Of a DNA stretch of 19,090 nucleotides, positions 7,261 to 14,977 are shown piece by piece. Source of the DNA: Bacteroidota bacterium (GTDB taxonomy: Bacteria; Bacteroidota; Bacteroidia; JAADEI01). The translations under genes and the position numbers were made by a program. The notes beneath the pieces are model-generated. The model was not told the DNA's origin, made no database searches, and saw nothing but the letters and a program-made list of their open reading frames with translations. Position 1 is the stretch's first letter. The number at the start of each line of letters is the position of its first letter. Location: assembly GCA_015490475.1 (NCBI GenBank), contig WFXT01000290.1:1-19090 (forward strand). Reading direction: 5' to 3'.

Positions 7261-8097
7261 CTATTTATCTGTATTCACAATAATTGGCAAACCAGATTTA
7301 TCACCCAAAATAACAAATTTTGCATTGGATGATTTAGCAAGTTCATTGACTGTTTCCAGTGCTTTCCATTTGAGATAGCGGTCATCAATACCTTCACTTA
7401 CTATTCTTTGGAAGTCGGCAATGCCCTGTGCTTCAATACGTTTTCGTTCCGCCTCCCTCCTTTCCTTTTCAAGAACATATTTCATTCTTTCTGCTTCCTG
7501 TTCAGCAGCCAATTTGTTATTGATTGCCTCTTCCACCATTTTGGGTAGTCTGATTGCCCTGAGAAGAACCTTTTCAACGACAATGCCACGTTTCAACAAT
7601 ACATCTTCCATCTCCTTATGAATTGCTTCGGCGATGACATCCCTACCAGAAGTGTATAGTGCTTTGGCTTCATAGTTCACCGTAACATTTCTGATAGCCG
7701 AACGAAACACTGGAATAACAAGAACTTCAACATAGTTTTCTCCAACTGTTCTATACACCTCACTGGCTTTATCTGGCGAAAGATGGAACAACAGGCTAAC
7801 ATCAAGTCCAACAGTTAAGCCTTCTTTACTGGGCACATCGGCACTTTGCGTAACCTGTTGAGTCCGAACACTCATTATGTGAGCCCGTTTTAACGGGTTG
7901 ATTATATGCAATCCTTCCGGAAGTTCCTCAGGGTCAACCTTTCCAAAGAGAGTCAGGACAGCCACGTGCCCAGCAGGAACAACCAAAATGGGCGAAAAGC
8001 GAAAAATAATTAGAATCAGAACAACAACTACTATAGGTAATAACATCCATTTAGTTACTTTCCAGCCCCCAGCACTCCTTCCAAATTGACCATTCAT
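7261..8097 (-). CDS. Prohibitin-like SPFH/Band 7 membrane protein
   Basis: This 278-aa protein has one N-terminal membrane anchor (about 17-37, MLLPIVVVVLILIIFRFSP) followed at once by an SPFH domain (about 38-215: VVPAGHVAVLTLFGKV, GLHIINPLK, VDVSLLFHLSP-type strand, RSAIRNVTVNYEA, LLRAIRLPKMVEEAI). A charged coiled coil (about 190-235, rich in Glu, Lys, Arg) precedes a short hydrophobic tail (KFVILGD...LPIIVN). Members form large membrane scaffolds and some, like HflK/HflC, restrain FtsH proteases; the specific partner cannot be read from the sequence. It is the last gene of the minus-strand run, 42 bp after dapD, and I see no promoter of its own in 8098-8139. The body should face the periplasm or the cytoplasm depending on subfamily; topology is not resolved. 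Confidence 0.9.
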   Translation of the reverse strand: MNGQFGRSAGGWKVTKWMLLPIVVVVLILIIFRFSPILVVPAGHVAVLTLFGKVDPEELPEGLHIINPLKRAHIMSVRTQQVTQSADVPSKEGLTVGLDVSLLFHLSPDKASEVYRTVGENYVEVLVIPVFRSAIRNVTVNYEAKALYTSGRDVIAEAIHKEMEDVLLKRGIVVEKVLLRAIRLPKMVEEAINNKLAAEQEAERMKYVLEKERREAERKRIEAQGIADFQRIVSEGIDDRYLKWKALETVNELAKSSNAKFVILGDKSGLPIIVNTDK

Positions 8098-8139
8098 TCC
8101 TGTCTTATTTTAATTGCTACAAAGCGAACAAATGCCAAC

Positions 8140-9000
8140 TTAAACTGGCACATTAAACTTACGCAATGCTTCATTAAGCGACACTTTCTTGTCCGTGCTT
8201 TCTGTCCTTTTGCCAATAATTAACGCACACGAGACATTATACTCTCCAGCAGGAAACCTTTTTGTGTATGAACCCGGTATTACAACACTTCGGGCAGGAA
8301 CTCTGCCCCTGTACTCTACTGGCTCATCACCAGTAACGTCTATAATTTTTGTTGAAGCAGTAAGAACAACTCCAGCACCCAACACAGCCTCCTCTTCAAC
8401 AATCACTCCTTCAACAATTATGCACCGTGACCCAATAAACGCATTGTCTTCAATTATCACCGGTTGAGCCTGTGGCGGTTCTAACACACCACCAATGCCC
8501 ACACCACCACTAATGTGTACATTTTTACCTATTTGAGCACAAGAGCCAACTGTTGCCCATGTGTCAACCATAGTTCCTGAATCCACATAAGCACCAATGT
8601 TTATGTATGATGGCATAATGACACAACCCGGTGCAACGTACGAACCATAACGAATGGTTGCCGGTGGAACAACACGCACCCCCAAAGAACTAAAGCCCCT
8701 CTTAACCGGAATCTTGTCAAAATATTCAAACATACCACTAATCATATTTCTCGGCTCTCGCATAAGGAAATATAGCAATATTGCTTTTTTTATCCACTCG
8801 TGAGTGACCCACTTGCCATTTATCTTCTCAGCAACCCGAATAACGCCACCATCTAACATAGCAATAACTTCCCCAACAACCTTCCTGATTTCCTGAGATT
8901 CCAGTAATTCCTTGTTTTCCCATGCCTCTTCAATCACTGTTCTCAGTGCTTCCGTCTTTTCTTGCATTGCCTCTGGTTTTAATTTTTTTCCAGAATTCAT
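8140..9000 (-). CDS. dapD: 2,3,4,5-tetrahydropyridine-2,6-dicarboxylate N-succinyltransferase
   Basis: The enzyme transfers succinyl from succinyl-CoA to tetrahydrodipicolinate in the succinylase branch of the meso-diaminopimelate/lysine pathway. The N-terminal helical domain (TEALRTVIEEAWENKELLES) and the left-handed beta helix of hexapeptide repeats (about 108-260) are both complete. Diagnostic blocks are GAYVDSGTMVDTWATVGSCA, HISGGVGIGGVLEPPQAQP, IVEGVIVEEEAVLGAG and YRGRVPARSVVIPG. They contain the family's catalytic Asp and Glu positions (Asp140 or Asp146 region and the Glu of VEGVIVEE). Length 286 aa, about 10 residues longer than usual at the N-terminus. The start at 9000 is chosen because AAAGGG lies 6 nt upstream; Met12 (8967) would fit the usual N-terminus. 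It overlaps the end of rarA by 71 bp. Confidence 0.96.
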   Translation of the reverse strand: MNSGKKLKPEAMQEKTEALRTVIEEAWENKELLESQEIRKVVGEVIAMLDGGVIRVAEKINGKWVTHEWIKKAILLYFLMREPRNMISGMFEYFDKIPVKRGFSSLGVRVVPPATIRYGSYVAPGCVIMPSYINIGAYVDSGTMVDTWATVGSCAQIGKNVHISGGVGIGGVLEPPQAQPVIIEDNAFIGSRCIIVEGVIVEEEAVLGAGVVLTASTKIIDVTGDEPVEYRGRVPARSVVIPGSYTKRFPAGEYNVSCALIIGKRTESTDKKVSLNEALRKFNVPV

Positions 9001-10255
9001 TTATTTCCCTTTCCCACTTGTTATCGGCAGGAGAATAAAATCGTGCTCCTCTTAGTTTCTCGGGTAAATATTCCTGTTCAATCCAGTGGTTTGGAAAATC
9101 ATGCGGATACTTATATCTCTTGCCATATCCCATTTTCTGCATAAGTGAAGTAACTGGATTACGTATGTGTAAAGGCGGTTCAACAGCCCCCTTCTCCCGA
9201 ATATTCTTCAATGCATTTTTCAACGCCATATACGATGAATTGCTCTTGGGACACAAAGCAAGATATATAGTTACCTCAGCAAGGATAATACTTGCTTCTG
9301 GATAGCCGATATTACTAACTGCGGTCAATCCAGCGGTTGCCACAGAAAGGGCATGCGGTTCAGCAAGCCCTATGTCTTCTGCAGCAGAAACTACCAATCG
9401 TCGGGCTATATAAACCGGGTCTTCCCCCATTTCTATTAATTGAGCAAGATAGTATATAGCGGCATCAGGGTCACTACCACGAATGGACTTAATCAAAGCA
9501 GATATTAGGTCATATTTAAGGTCAACATTTTTGCCATAATACTTCCTTTCTGTTGCCAGTGCTTTTGTGATTTCCTCCTGCGTAATAGTAATTGCTTTTG
9601 ACCCTGCATTACCATAAATTCTGATAAGCGTTTCAATACTGTTTAATAAAAATCGGGCATCTCCGTCAGCAAGGGAAATCAGCAATTTCCGGGCATCATC
9701 AGTCAATATCAGGCTTATTCCTTCTTTTTCCTTCAAATATTTCAATGATCTTTCCATAACCCTTTCAAGGTCAGTATCCGACAAAGGATTAAGTTGAAAC
9801 ACCATACATCTTGACAACAAAGGACCTGTAACAGTAAACGAAGGATTTTCAGTCGTGGCACCAATTAGAATTACCTTACCTTCCTCAATAGGTTTTAATA
9901 GGGAATCCTGCTGGGCTTTTGAAAACCTGTGTATTTCATCCAGAAATAATACTATTTTGCCCCGTCCTATCACCTGTCTGATGTCTTTGACAGAATGTTC
10001 TGCGGCACTAAGGGAAACAAACGGCAGCCCTGCACTTTTGCCAATTATCCTTGCCAGAGTTGTTTTTCCACTGCCCGGTGGTCCCCACAAAATCATTGAT
10101 GTCAATTGCCCTCTTTGGATCATCTTCCTGATAGGTCCTCCCTCTCCTACCAGATGTTCCTGTCCTATATATTCCTCAAGGGAAGAAGGTCTTAATATCT
10201 CAGCAAAGGGCTTTCGTTCCCGTTCAGATCCCTCCGTCTTAAACAGAGTTTTCAT
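8930..10255 (-). CDS. rarA: Replication-associated recombination protein A (RarA/MgsA), AAA+ ATPase
   Basis: This clamp-loader-like ATPase acts at stalled replication forks and single-strand gaps. Numbering from the ATG at 10255 (441 aa): Walker A GPPGSGKT at 58-65, Walker B VLFLDE at 102-107 with IHRF, sensor 1 GATTENPSF, and the LLSRC arginine finger. The C-terminal tetramerisation region follows (AIYYLAQLIEMGEDPVYIARRL, AAEDIGLAEPHAL, CPKSNSSY, PLHIRNPVT, YKYPHD). The open frame extends to an ATG at 10327, but the start at 10255 forms a TGATG overlap with the preceding lipoprotein stop and gives the usual N-terminus. The last roughly 14 residues (KTRGNARKDGSTENSD) exceed the usual end and account for part of the overlap with dapD. 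Confidence 0.95.
   Translation of the reverse strand: MKTLFKTEGSERERKPFAEILRPSSLEEYIGQEHLVGEGGPIRKMIQRGQLTSMILWGPPGSGKTTLARIIGKSAGLPFVSLSAAEHSVKDIRQVIGRGKIVLFLDEIHRFSKAQQDSLLKPIEEGKVILIGATTENPSFTVTGPLLSRCMVFQLNPLSDTDLERVMERSLKYLKEKEGISLILTDDARKLLISLADGDARFLLNSIETLIRIYGNAGSKAITITQEEITKALATERKYYGKNVDLKYDLISALIKSIRGSDPDAAIYYLAQLIEMGEDPVYIARRLVVSAAEDIGLAEPHALSVATAGLTAVSNIGYPEASIILAEVTIYLALCPKSNSSYMALKNALKNIREKGAVEPPLHIRNPVTSLMQKMGYGKRYKYPHDFPNHWIEQEYLPEKLRGARFYSPADNKWEREINEFWKKIKTRGNARKDGSTENSD
9007..9012 (-). promoter_or_regulatory. dapD: Ribosome binding site for dapD inside rarA
   Basis: AAAGGG on the minus strand lies 6 nt before the ATG at 9000 and decides for this start over Met12 at 8967. 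It sits within the rarA coding region, 71 bp before the rarA stop. Confidence 0.5.
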
Positions 10256-11295
10256 CACTGACAATAAGGAAATGCAGGATGAGACCTGCTCGGTTGAAAC
10301 TTTAGGTGTCTGGTAAACCTGCTGCATGCAAGAGAATCAAGAGATTCAGGGTCAAGGTCATACTCCAGTAACTTATAACTACTACGAGCAACAACCACCC
10401 CCATGCCTCCCCTGACATTTGTCCACTGTGGAAGAACCTGTCCGGAAGCCAATGACGAAGCCAGTGCCCTTTGACTTAACCTATAGTAGTAAAACTCAGG
10501 TCCAATAGCATAAAGCAGATAAGAAACCCTGTCCAGTCTTCTTCGCTCTACATTTTGGGATGGCTCAGGTAATCCAGCCCCTATCCTACCCAACACCTCA
10601 TTGAGCGGAATCTCGGCAATTATTTGCCCTGAGCCAGAGACCTGAGCAGGCTGCCACAAATCAGCCAACTCAACTGTATCTTCCCGTGAGACCCATTGCC
10701 CATTGATCAATTCCTCATATTTCAGGATAATTTGAAATGCATATTCATTGGCTCCCGGAACTTCATAAAAAATAAGACGTTGTCCCTTAAACAAAACCCA
10801 TGAAATATCAATAGTTGTATCAATAGGCGAAGGATATATAACTTTCCACGAACCCACTGGTTGTGGTGAAACACTCGCCTTCTCCTTCTCATTGACATAA
10901 ACACGAACCGTAAATGGTTCTCCTTCTTTCAACATAGCATTTGCTCTATATACAACTCTGTATGGCAATCCCATAATAGACTCTTCAATAGTATCAGGAA
11001 ATGCCTGCCATCGTCTTTCTCCCTGTTCAATATAGACCGTTGTCCCTGCAGGAAACAAGTCTGTAGCACCAAGATATGAACCGTCTTCGTTCAAAACAGA
11101 CTTAAAAACCACTATGTCATGAATAGTATCCCGATAATCAATAATAGCATAAACAATGGTAGTGTCCGCCGGTTCTCCAATCAAATCAACAGTTGGCTTT
11201 CTGCATGATCCGAAAGTTAACAACAGAACCAACCATCCCAAGAATCCTACTTTCTTAGCCACTGCTCTGGATTTTGTGTCTGAGTACCTCTCCAT
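10255..11295 (-). CDS. Outer-membrane lipoprotein, DUF4249-like
   Basis: The 346-aa product has a lipoprotein signal (VGFLGWLVLLLTFGSC, Cys31 from the ATG at 11295). A beta-rich body follows: DTTIVYAIIDYRDTIHDIVV, AGTTVYIEQGERRW, a second sandwich-like part around GANEYAFQIILKYEE, and a C-terminal RRRLDRVSYLLYAIGPEFYYY ... PQWTNVRGGMGVVVARSS. The last block resembles the end of DUF4249 lipoproteins (NV-x-GG-x-GVF-type ending), so I place it there with moderate confidence; the function is unknown. DUF4249 genes usually sit beside a TonB-dependent receptor, and none is visible here. The ATG start overlaps envC by 49 bp. A GTG at 11262 would shorten the overlap to 16 bp and give a more normal 20-residue signal peptide. 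The stop overlaps the rarA ATG as TGATG. Confidence 0.8.
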   Translation of the reverse strand: MERYSDTKSRAVAKKVGFLGWLVLLLTFGSCRKPTVDLIGEPADTTIVYAIIDYRDTIHDIVVFKSVLNEDGSYLGATDLFPAGTTVYIEQGERRWQAFPDTIEESIMGLPYRVVYRANAMLKEGEPFTVRVYVNEKEKASVSPQPVGSWKVIYPSPIDTTIDISWVLFKGQRLIFYEVPGANEYAFQIILKYEELINGQWVSREDTVELADLWQPAQVSGSGQIIAEIPLNEVLGRIGAGLPEPSQNVERRRLDRVSYLLYAIGPEFYYYRLSQRALASSLASGQVLPQWTNVRGGMGVVVARSSYKLLEYDLDPESLDSLACSRFTRHLKFQPSRSHPAFPYCQ

Positions 11296-12416
11296 ATCTC
11301 AAAATGAAGTTTACCAACGGAACCATCACTGGCAACCTTACCAATAACAGTTCCCTGTTTAACCTTGTCCCCACTTTTGACATAAACAACGTCTAAGTTA
11401 GAATATACTGTGTAATACTCTTTACCATGCTTTATCAGGACTGCTTTTTTGAACATGGGACTAAACAAAACATTGACTACTTCCCCATCAAAGACAGCCT
11501 TAACCTCTTCTCCCACATTGGTCTGAATATCTATTCCATTATTCTTAACAGTGACATTTTTTAGAACGGGATGTCTGTGAGTTCCATATTTCCCCACAAT
11601 TATTCCCTTTGTGGGCCATGGCAGTTTCCCTTTCATAGTGGCGAAGGCACCCCCTGTGGCGGCAGCCCTCTTCCTCGCCATCTCCCTCTTAATTGCTTCT
11701 TCTATTGCCTTCCGTAACTTCTTTTCTGCAATCTGCTTCCTTCTCAACTCCTCCCTCAATTGACGCTCCTTTCGTTTCAACCTTTCAATAAGTTGTTCCT
11801 TTTCTTGCATTTCTTGTTCATATTGTCTTTTCTGACTTTCCAAAACCTTAAGTAATGAATCTTTTTCCTGACGTTGCCTATACAGATTTTGCGTCTCTGC
11901 CTCTATAACCTGTTGTGTTAATCGGATGGCTTCCGCCTGTTCTTCCCTGTATAACGCCATATAGTCCATATACCGCAACAACAACATGACCTGATTAAAG
12001 GACCTTGCATTGAGTAAGAACAAAAGGTCAGAACGAAAAAGATATTGCCGATATGCGTTTTGAAGCAGTTTAGCGTATTCTTCTTTGAGACGTTCAAGGT
12101 CTCTGGACAATGCTTCCAACAACTCATTTTGCTCAACAATCTGACTATCCAGAAGGGCAATTTCCTGCATTACAGTACTAATCAGTTCTTCACGACTTTT
12201 GATCTGATGCTTTAAGGCAACCAGTTCTTCAAGAGACTCTTTTCTGGATGACCTGATTTTTTCAAGTTGCTTTTTGGTCTGTGCTATTTCACGCAACAAT
12301 CTTTCTCTCTTTTTCTTCAACTGAGCACTGGACTGAGCAAAACCCACAAACGGAATCACAGCAATTATTACCGAAAATAAAACACGGATCCATCCACTGC
12401 TTATTCGTATGTTCAT
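11247..12416 (-). CDS. EnvC-like amidase activator with degenerate M23 (LytM) domain
   Basis: The 389-aa periplasmic protein has a signal peptide (1 to about 27, ending GFAQ), a long coiled coil (about 30-250, heptad-rich in Glu, Lys, Arg, Leu) and a C-terminal LytM domain (about 262-387, LPWPTKGIIVGKYGTHRHP onward). The zinc ligands of active M23 peptidases are mostly lost: the first His is Asn in NNGIDI, the Tyr-x-His-Leu is YSNLD, and HxH is KLH in GKLHFEIW. It should therefore not cleave peptidoglycan itself but activate amidases, as EnvC does under FtsEX control. The partners are encoded in the window: ftsX (17733-18593) and an amidase (3893-4924). It starts 3 bp after the DUF4292 gene in the same operon. 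Confidence 0.93.
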   Translation of the reverse strand: MNIRISSGWIRVLFSVIIAVIPFVGFAQSSAQLKKKRERLLREIAQTKKQLEKIRSSRKESLEELVALKHQIKSREELISTVMQEIALLDSQIVEQNELLEALSRDLERLKEEYAKLLQNAYRQYLFRSDLLFLLNARSFNQVMLLLRYMDYMALYREEQAEAIRLTQQVIEAETQNLYRQRQEKDSLLKVLESQKRQYEQEMQEKEQLIERLKRKERQLREELRRKQIAEKKLRKAIEEAIKREMARKRAAATGGAFATMKGKLPWPTKGIIVGKYGTHRHPVLKNVTVKNNGIDIQTNVGEEVKAVFDGEVVNVLFSPMFKKAVLIKHGKEYYTVYSNLDVVYVKSGDKVKQGTVIGKVASDGSVGKLHFEIWRGTQTQNPEQWLRK

Positions 12417-12419
12417 AAA

Positions 12420-13184
12420 TCAATAGTTAAACGGCACTTTCTGATATCTATCTGGAATCCTGAATGGAAACTTTAATTTGTGGTTAACTTTCACAGACGC
12501 TTGCTTAATACTTAGTTCCATGCCATTTGTTTTCATATACCATCTGGAAGGCAGGACAATTGTCTCTCGCTCTTTAGCATTAACCTCTTTATATTCATCT
12601 ATGTACAAAACGTATTCAGACTGTCCAGTAAATGCATAAACCCTGCTTAGTAAAGTGTCGTTCACATTGACTCCATATGTGAGATTCATTGCAGTATCCA
12701 CAAGTAACAGAGTGTCTTTCATAAATTCAAATTTATAAGTTTGTTTGGGTATTGTTCCCAGAAGCAGGGCGTTAATCACATTGTAAACACTGGTAATTCC
12801 ATATTTATTCCCAAGATTACTCACACTTCCATAATAAACCTGTTTAGCAAACTTATTCAGCACAAAGAAACTATCTGGTCTGATTATTCCCCGCATTACT
12901 TCAATATTCATAGGACCAAGAACGGAAAACCACAATAGTGAATCACGTTTATAACGAAGCAAAATGGTAACAGTCTGTTCTTCACCCCCTGTGTTCATTG
13001 TCACTTTGAGCCTTTCCTGTATGGTATTAACCTTTTGTGTTCTTGATTCAATGGTTCCAATAATCGGCATTACAACTTCTGTACGTGACTCCTCCTGCTT
13101 TGGCTTTTTTTTGAAAATCTTCTTAAACAATCCACAGGAAGACATAAACATAAGCCCTGACAGTATAACCACTAAGCCTCTCAC
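12420..13184 (-). CDS. DUF4292 lipoprotein, LolA/LolB-like fold suspected
   Basis: The 254-aa product starts at a GTG in a 4-bp GTGA overlap with the TPR gene, pointing to translational coupling. The signal peptide is short and clean (MRGLVVILSGLMFMSSC, Cys17), followed by a lysine-rich stretch. The body is a beta-rich sheet pattern: VTILLRYKRDSLLWFSVLG, MNIEVMRGIIRPDSFFVLNK, KQVYYGSVSNL, then repeated strands to the end KLKFPFRIPDRYQKVPFNY, which is typical of DUF4292. The alternating strands with a W-F-S-V-L-G-P motif remind me of LolB/LolA-type lipoprotein carriers; that is a fold-level inference. It lies between a TPR lipoprotein and envC, an arrangement I recall as recurring in this phylum. 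Function unproven. Confidence 0.9.
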   Translation of the reverse strand: MRGLVVILSGLMFMSSCGLFKKIFKKKPKQEESRTEVVMPIIGTIESRTQKVNTIQERLKVTMNTGGEEQTVTILLRYKRDSLLWFSVLGPMNIEVMRGIIRPDSFFVLNKFAKQVYYGSVSNLGNKYGITSVYNVINALLLGTIPKQTYKFEFMKDTLLLVDTAMNLTYGVNVNDTLLSRVYAFTGQSEYVLYIDEYKEVNAKERETIVLPSRWYMKTNGMELSIKQASVKVNHKLKFPFRIPDRYQKVPFNY

Positions 13185-14977
13185 TGGTCTATCAGTTTTC
13201 GCTCCTGAATTTTCCTCTCCAATCGCTCTTTATCACCTCCTTTTTCAAGTGCCTTTTGCCAATACTGAACAGCACCATCAACATCTCCAAGCCGAAACAG
13301 GATGTCTCCATAGTGTTCAAGGACTTCTGCGGACTGGTCTCCTCCGTTAGCCAGCGATTTTTCTATCCATTTCTTTGCTTCCTTTATTTTACCCATTTTG
13401 TAGAGAACCCAGCCGTACGTGTCCAAAAATGACGGATTATCAGGGTCCTCTTTAATGGCTTTTTTTATTAACTGAAGTGCTTTGTCAAGATTCTGACTCC
13501 TCAACGACAAATAATAAGCATAGTTGTTCATCGCCACAGCATCAGCAATGCCTTCCTTAAGCATTAGTTCAAAGAGAGAATCAGACTTTTCATAATTGCC
13601 AAGCCAATAATAACTATCTGCGACAATTTGCATAACAGGTTGTCTTAATTGCCTGAACTCTCCTGTCAAACGAATAATGTCCAGCAGATTTTCTCCATGC
13701 GTTACGGCACAGATGTAGTCTTTTAAGTTATAGCAAGCGAAAGTGCCGAACCATAACAGCATCGGTTGGTCGGGAAATAATTCAAGGGCTCTTTCTACAT
13801 AATGTCTTGCAGAATCATATTCTTTCCTATCTAAATGGATGGTAATTATTTGTTGCCACAAGGGTAGTTGAACATCATTCACTTTCAACGCCTTTTTATA
13901 CATGAGTAAGGCAAGAGAATCAGCACCCCATAGATTGAGTAAATCGCCAGCCACCGCTAAAGGCATAAACTTATCCCCATACTTTTCTGCAAGGGCTTCT
14001 GAAATCTGGATTACATATCCCGTGTCAAGTGATTCTTTTAGATTATCGTTTAGGTATTTGAAGATAAAAGTGGCTTTTTCATCGGCTTCGGAACTGCTCT
14101 CGTTGATATACTTAATCAATGTCACTGTCAAACTATCATATTTCTCCTGATGCCTGTATATCTCAGCAAGATGCAAATACAGATATGGATAATCTGGGTT
14201 TTTCTCCCCCCATTGTTTTATTAACTGTCTTGCCTCTCCATATTGCTTATCCTTAATAAGCAGGTCCAGAAGCAACTTAAATGCATCGTCTGGCGGATGT
14301 GGTTTTTCAACTGCTTCTTTAAGCACAATCATTGCAGAATCTTTGTTTCCCGACAGATAATATAGACGTGCTAATTGAACAAGGGCTTCTGGGTCCTCAC
14401 CCCTCCACTTCACTACACGGCTATAATACTTGATTGCCTTTGTCCAATCTTCTTTACTCTGCAATAACTGAAGCAATGGTTCATACAGATAAATATCATT
14501 AGGGTCAAGGGCTATTGCCTTCTCAAAAGCCCCAATTGCACAATTATATTTTTCCATGTGCATGCATATCATCCCAAGGTTTTGCCAATACCATTTATTT
14601 GTTGAATCTGTTTTAACTGCCTTAACGGCATATTCCAGAGCATCATCTATTCTGCCAGCACCAAAATACAATTTAGATAACAGGTACATAGCACCACTGT
14701 TATATGGGTCCTTATCAAGGGCTCGCTTAGCATTGTAATAACTTTCTTTGTATTGCTCAAGGGAATAGTCTTTAACTGCTTCAATAAGAAATCGTCTGGA
14801 CATAAAACTATCTCGTTCTTCTTGGTCTGCCTTATTATAAGAAACAGTGAACTGTTGTGCAGATTTACCTCCTCCACAACTTCCTAATAGCCCCCCAACA
14901 AAAGTGGCTATTAGCAAAAATCTTATTCCATGACCGAATAGGCTCCCAATATCAACCTTTCTGAACTTCTTTTCCAT
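13181..14977 (-). CDS. Tetratricopeptide-repeat lipoprotein
   Basis: The 598-aa product has a lipoprotein signal with a long basic n-region (LLIATFVGGLLGSC, Cys34, followed by GGGKS). From about 60 to the end it is an array of TPR helices: EQYKESYYNAKRALDKDPYN, DDALEYAVKAVKTDSTN, NCAIGAFEKAIALDPNDIY, WTKAIKYYSRVV, then divergent repeats, and a strong C-terminal set (LDKALQLIKKAIKEDPDNP, IKEAKKWIEKSLANGGD, VDGAVQYWQKALEKGGD). TPR lipoproteins scaffold periplasmic protein complexes; the partner here is unknown. Its fixed position next to DUF4292 and EnvC suggests an envelope assembly role. The ATG at 14977 has GGAGA 9 nt upstream, so the 55-bp overlap with the preceding nucleotidyltransferase gene is probably real. 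Confidence 0.92.
   Translation of the reverse strand: MEKKFRKVDIGSLFGHGIRFLLIATFVGGLLGSCGGGKSAQQFTVSYNKADQEERDSFMSRRFLIEAVKDYSLEQYKESYYNAKRALDKDPYNSGAMYLLSKLYFGAGRIDDALEYAVKAVKTDSTNKWYWQNLGMICMHMEKYNCAIGAFEKAIALDPNDIYLYEPLLQLLQSKEDWTKAIKYYSRVVKWRGEDPEALVQLARLYYLSGNKDSAMIVLKEAVEKPHPPDDAFKLLLDLLIKDKQYGEARQLIKQWGEKNPDYPYLYLHLAEIYRHQEKYDSLTVTLIKYINESSSEADEKATFIFKYLNDNLKESLDTGYVIQISEALAEKYGDKFMPLAVAGDLLNLWGADSLALLMYKKALKVNDVQLPLWQQIITIHLDRKEYDSARHYVERALELFPDQPMLLWFGTFACYNLKDYICAVTHGENLLDIIRLTGEFRQLRQPVMQIVADSYYWLGNYEKSDSLFELMLKEGIADAVAMNNYAYYLSLRSQNLDKALQLIKKAIKEDPDNPSFLDTYGWVLYKMGKIKEAKKWIEKSLANGGDQSAEVLEHYGDILFRLGDVDGAVQYWQKALEKGGDKERLERKIQERKLIDQ

Noticed and set aside
8133..8150. TGCCA-N8-TGGCA inverted repeat at the dapD stop as a terminator
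   Set aside because: Only 5-6 bp, no T-run after it, and the stop codon lies in the loop.
9855..10316. 153-codon open frame on the plus strand
   Set aside because: Antisense to the conserved AAA+ core of rarA; no recognisable domain and no promoter or ribosome binding site.
13105..13112. A8 run in the DUF4292 gene forming an A-AAA-AAG slippery heptamer in phase
   Set aside because: No stimulatory stem or upstream Shine-Dalgarno at the dnaX-like distance was seen, and the run is explained by a lysine-rich linker after the lipobox.
12964..13350. 128-codon open frame on the plus strand
   Set aside because: Antisense to DUF4292 and the TPR gene; composition reflects the reverse complement of their codons.
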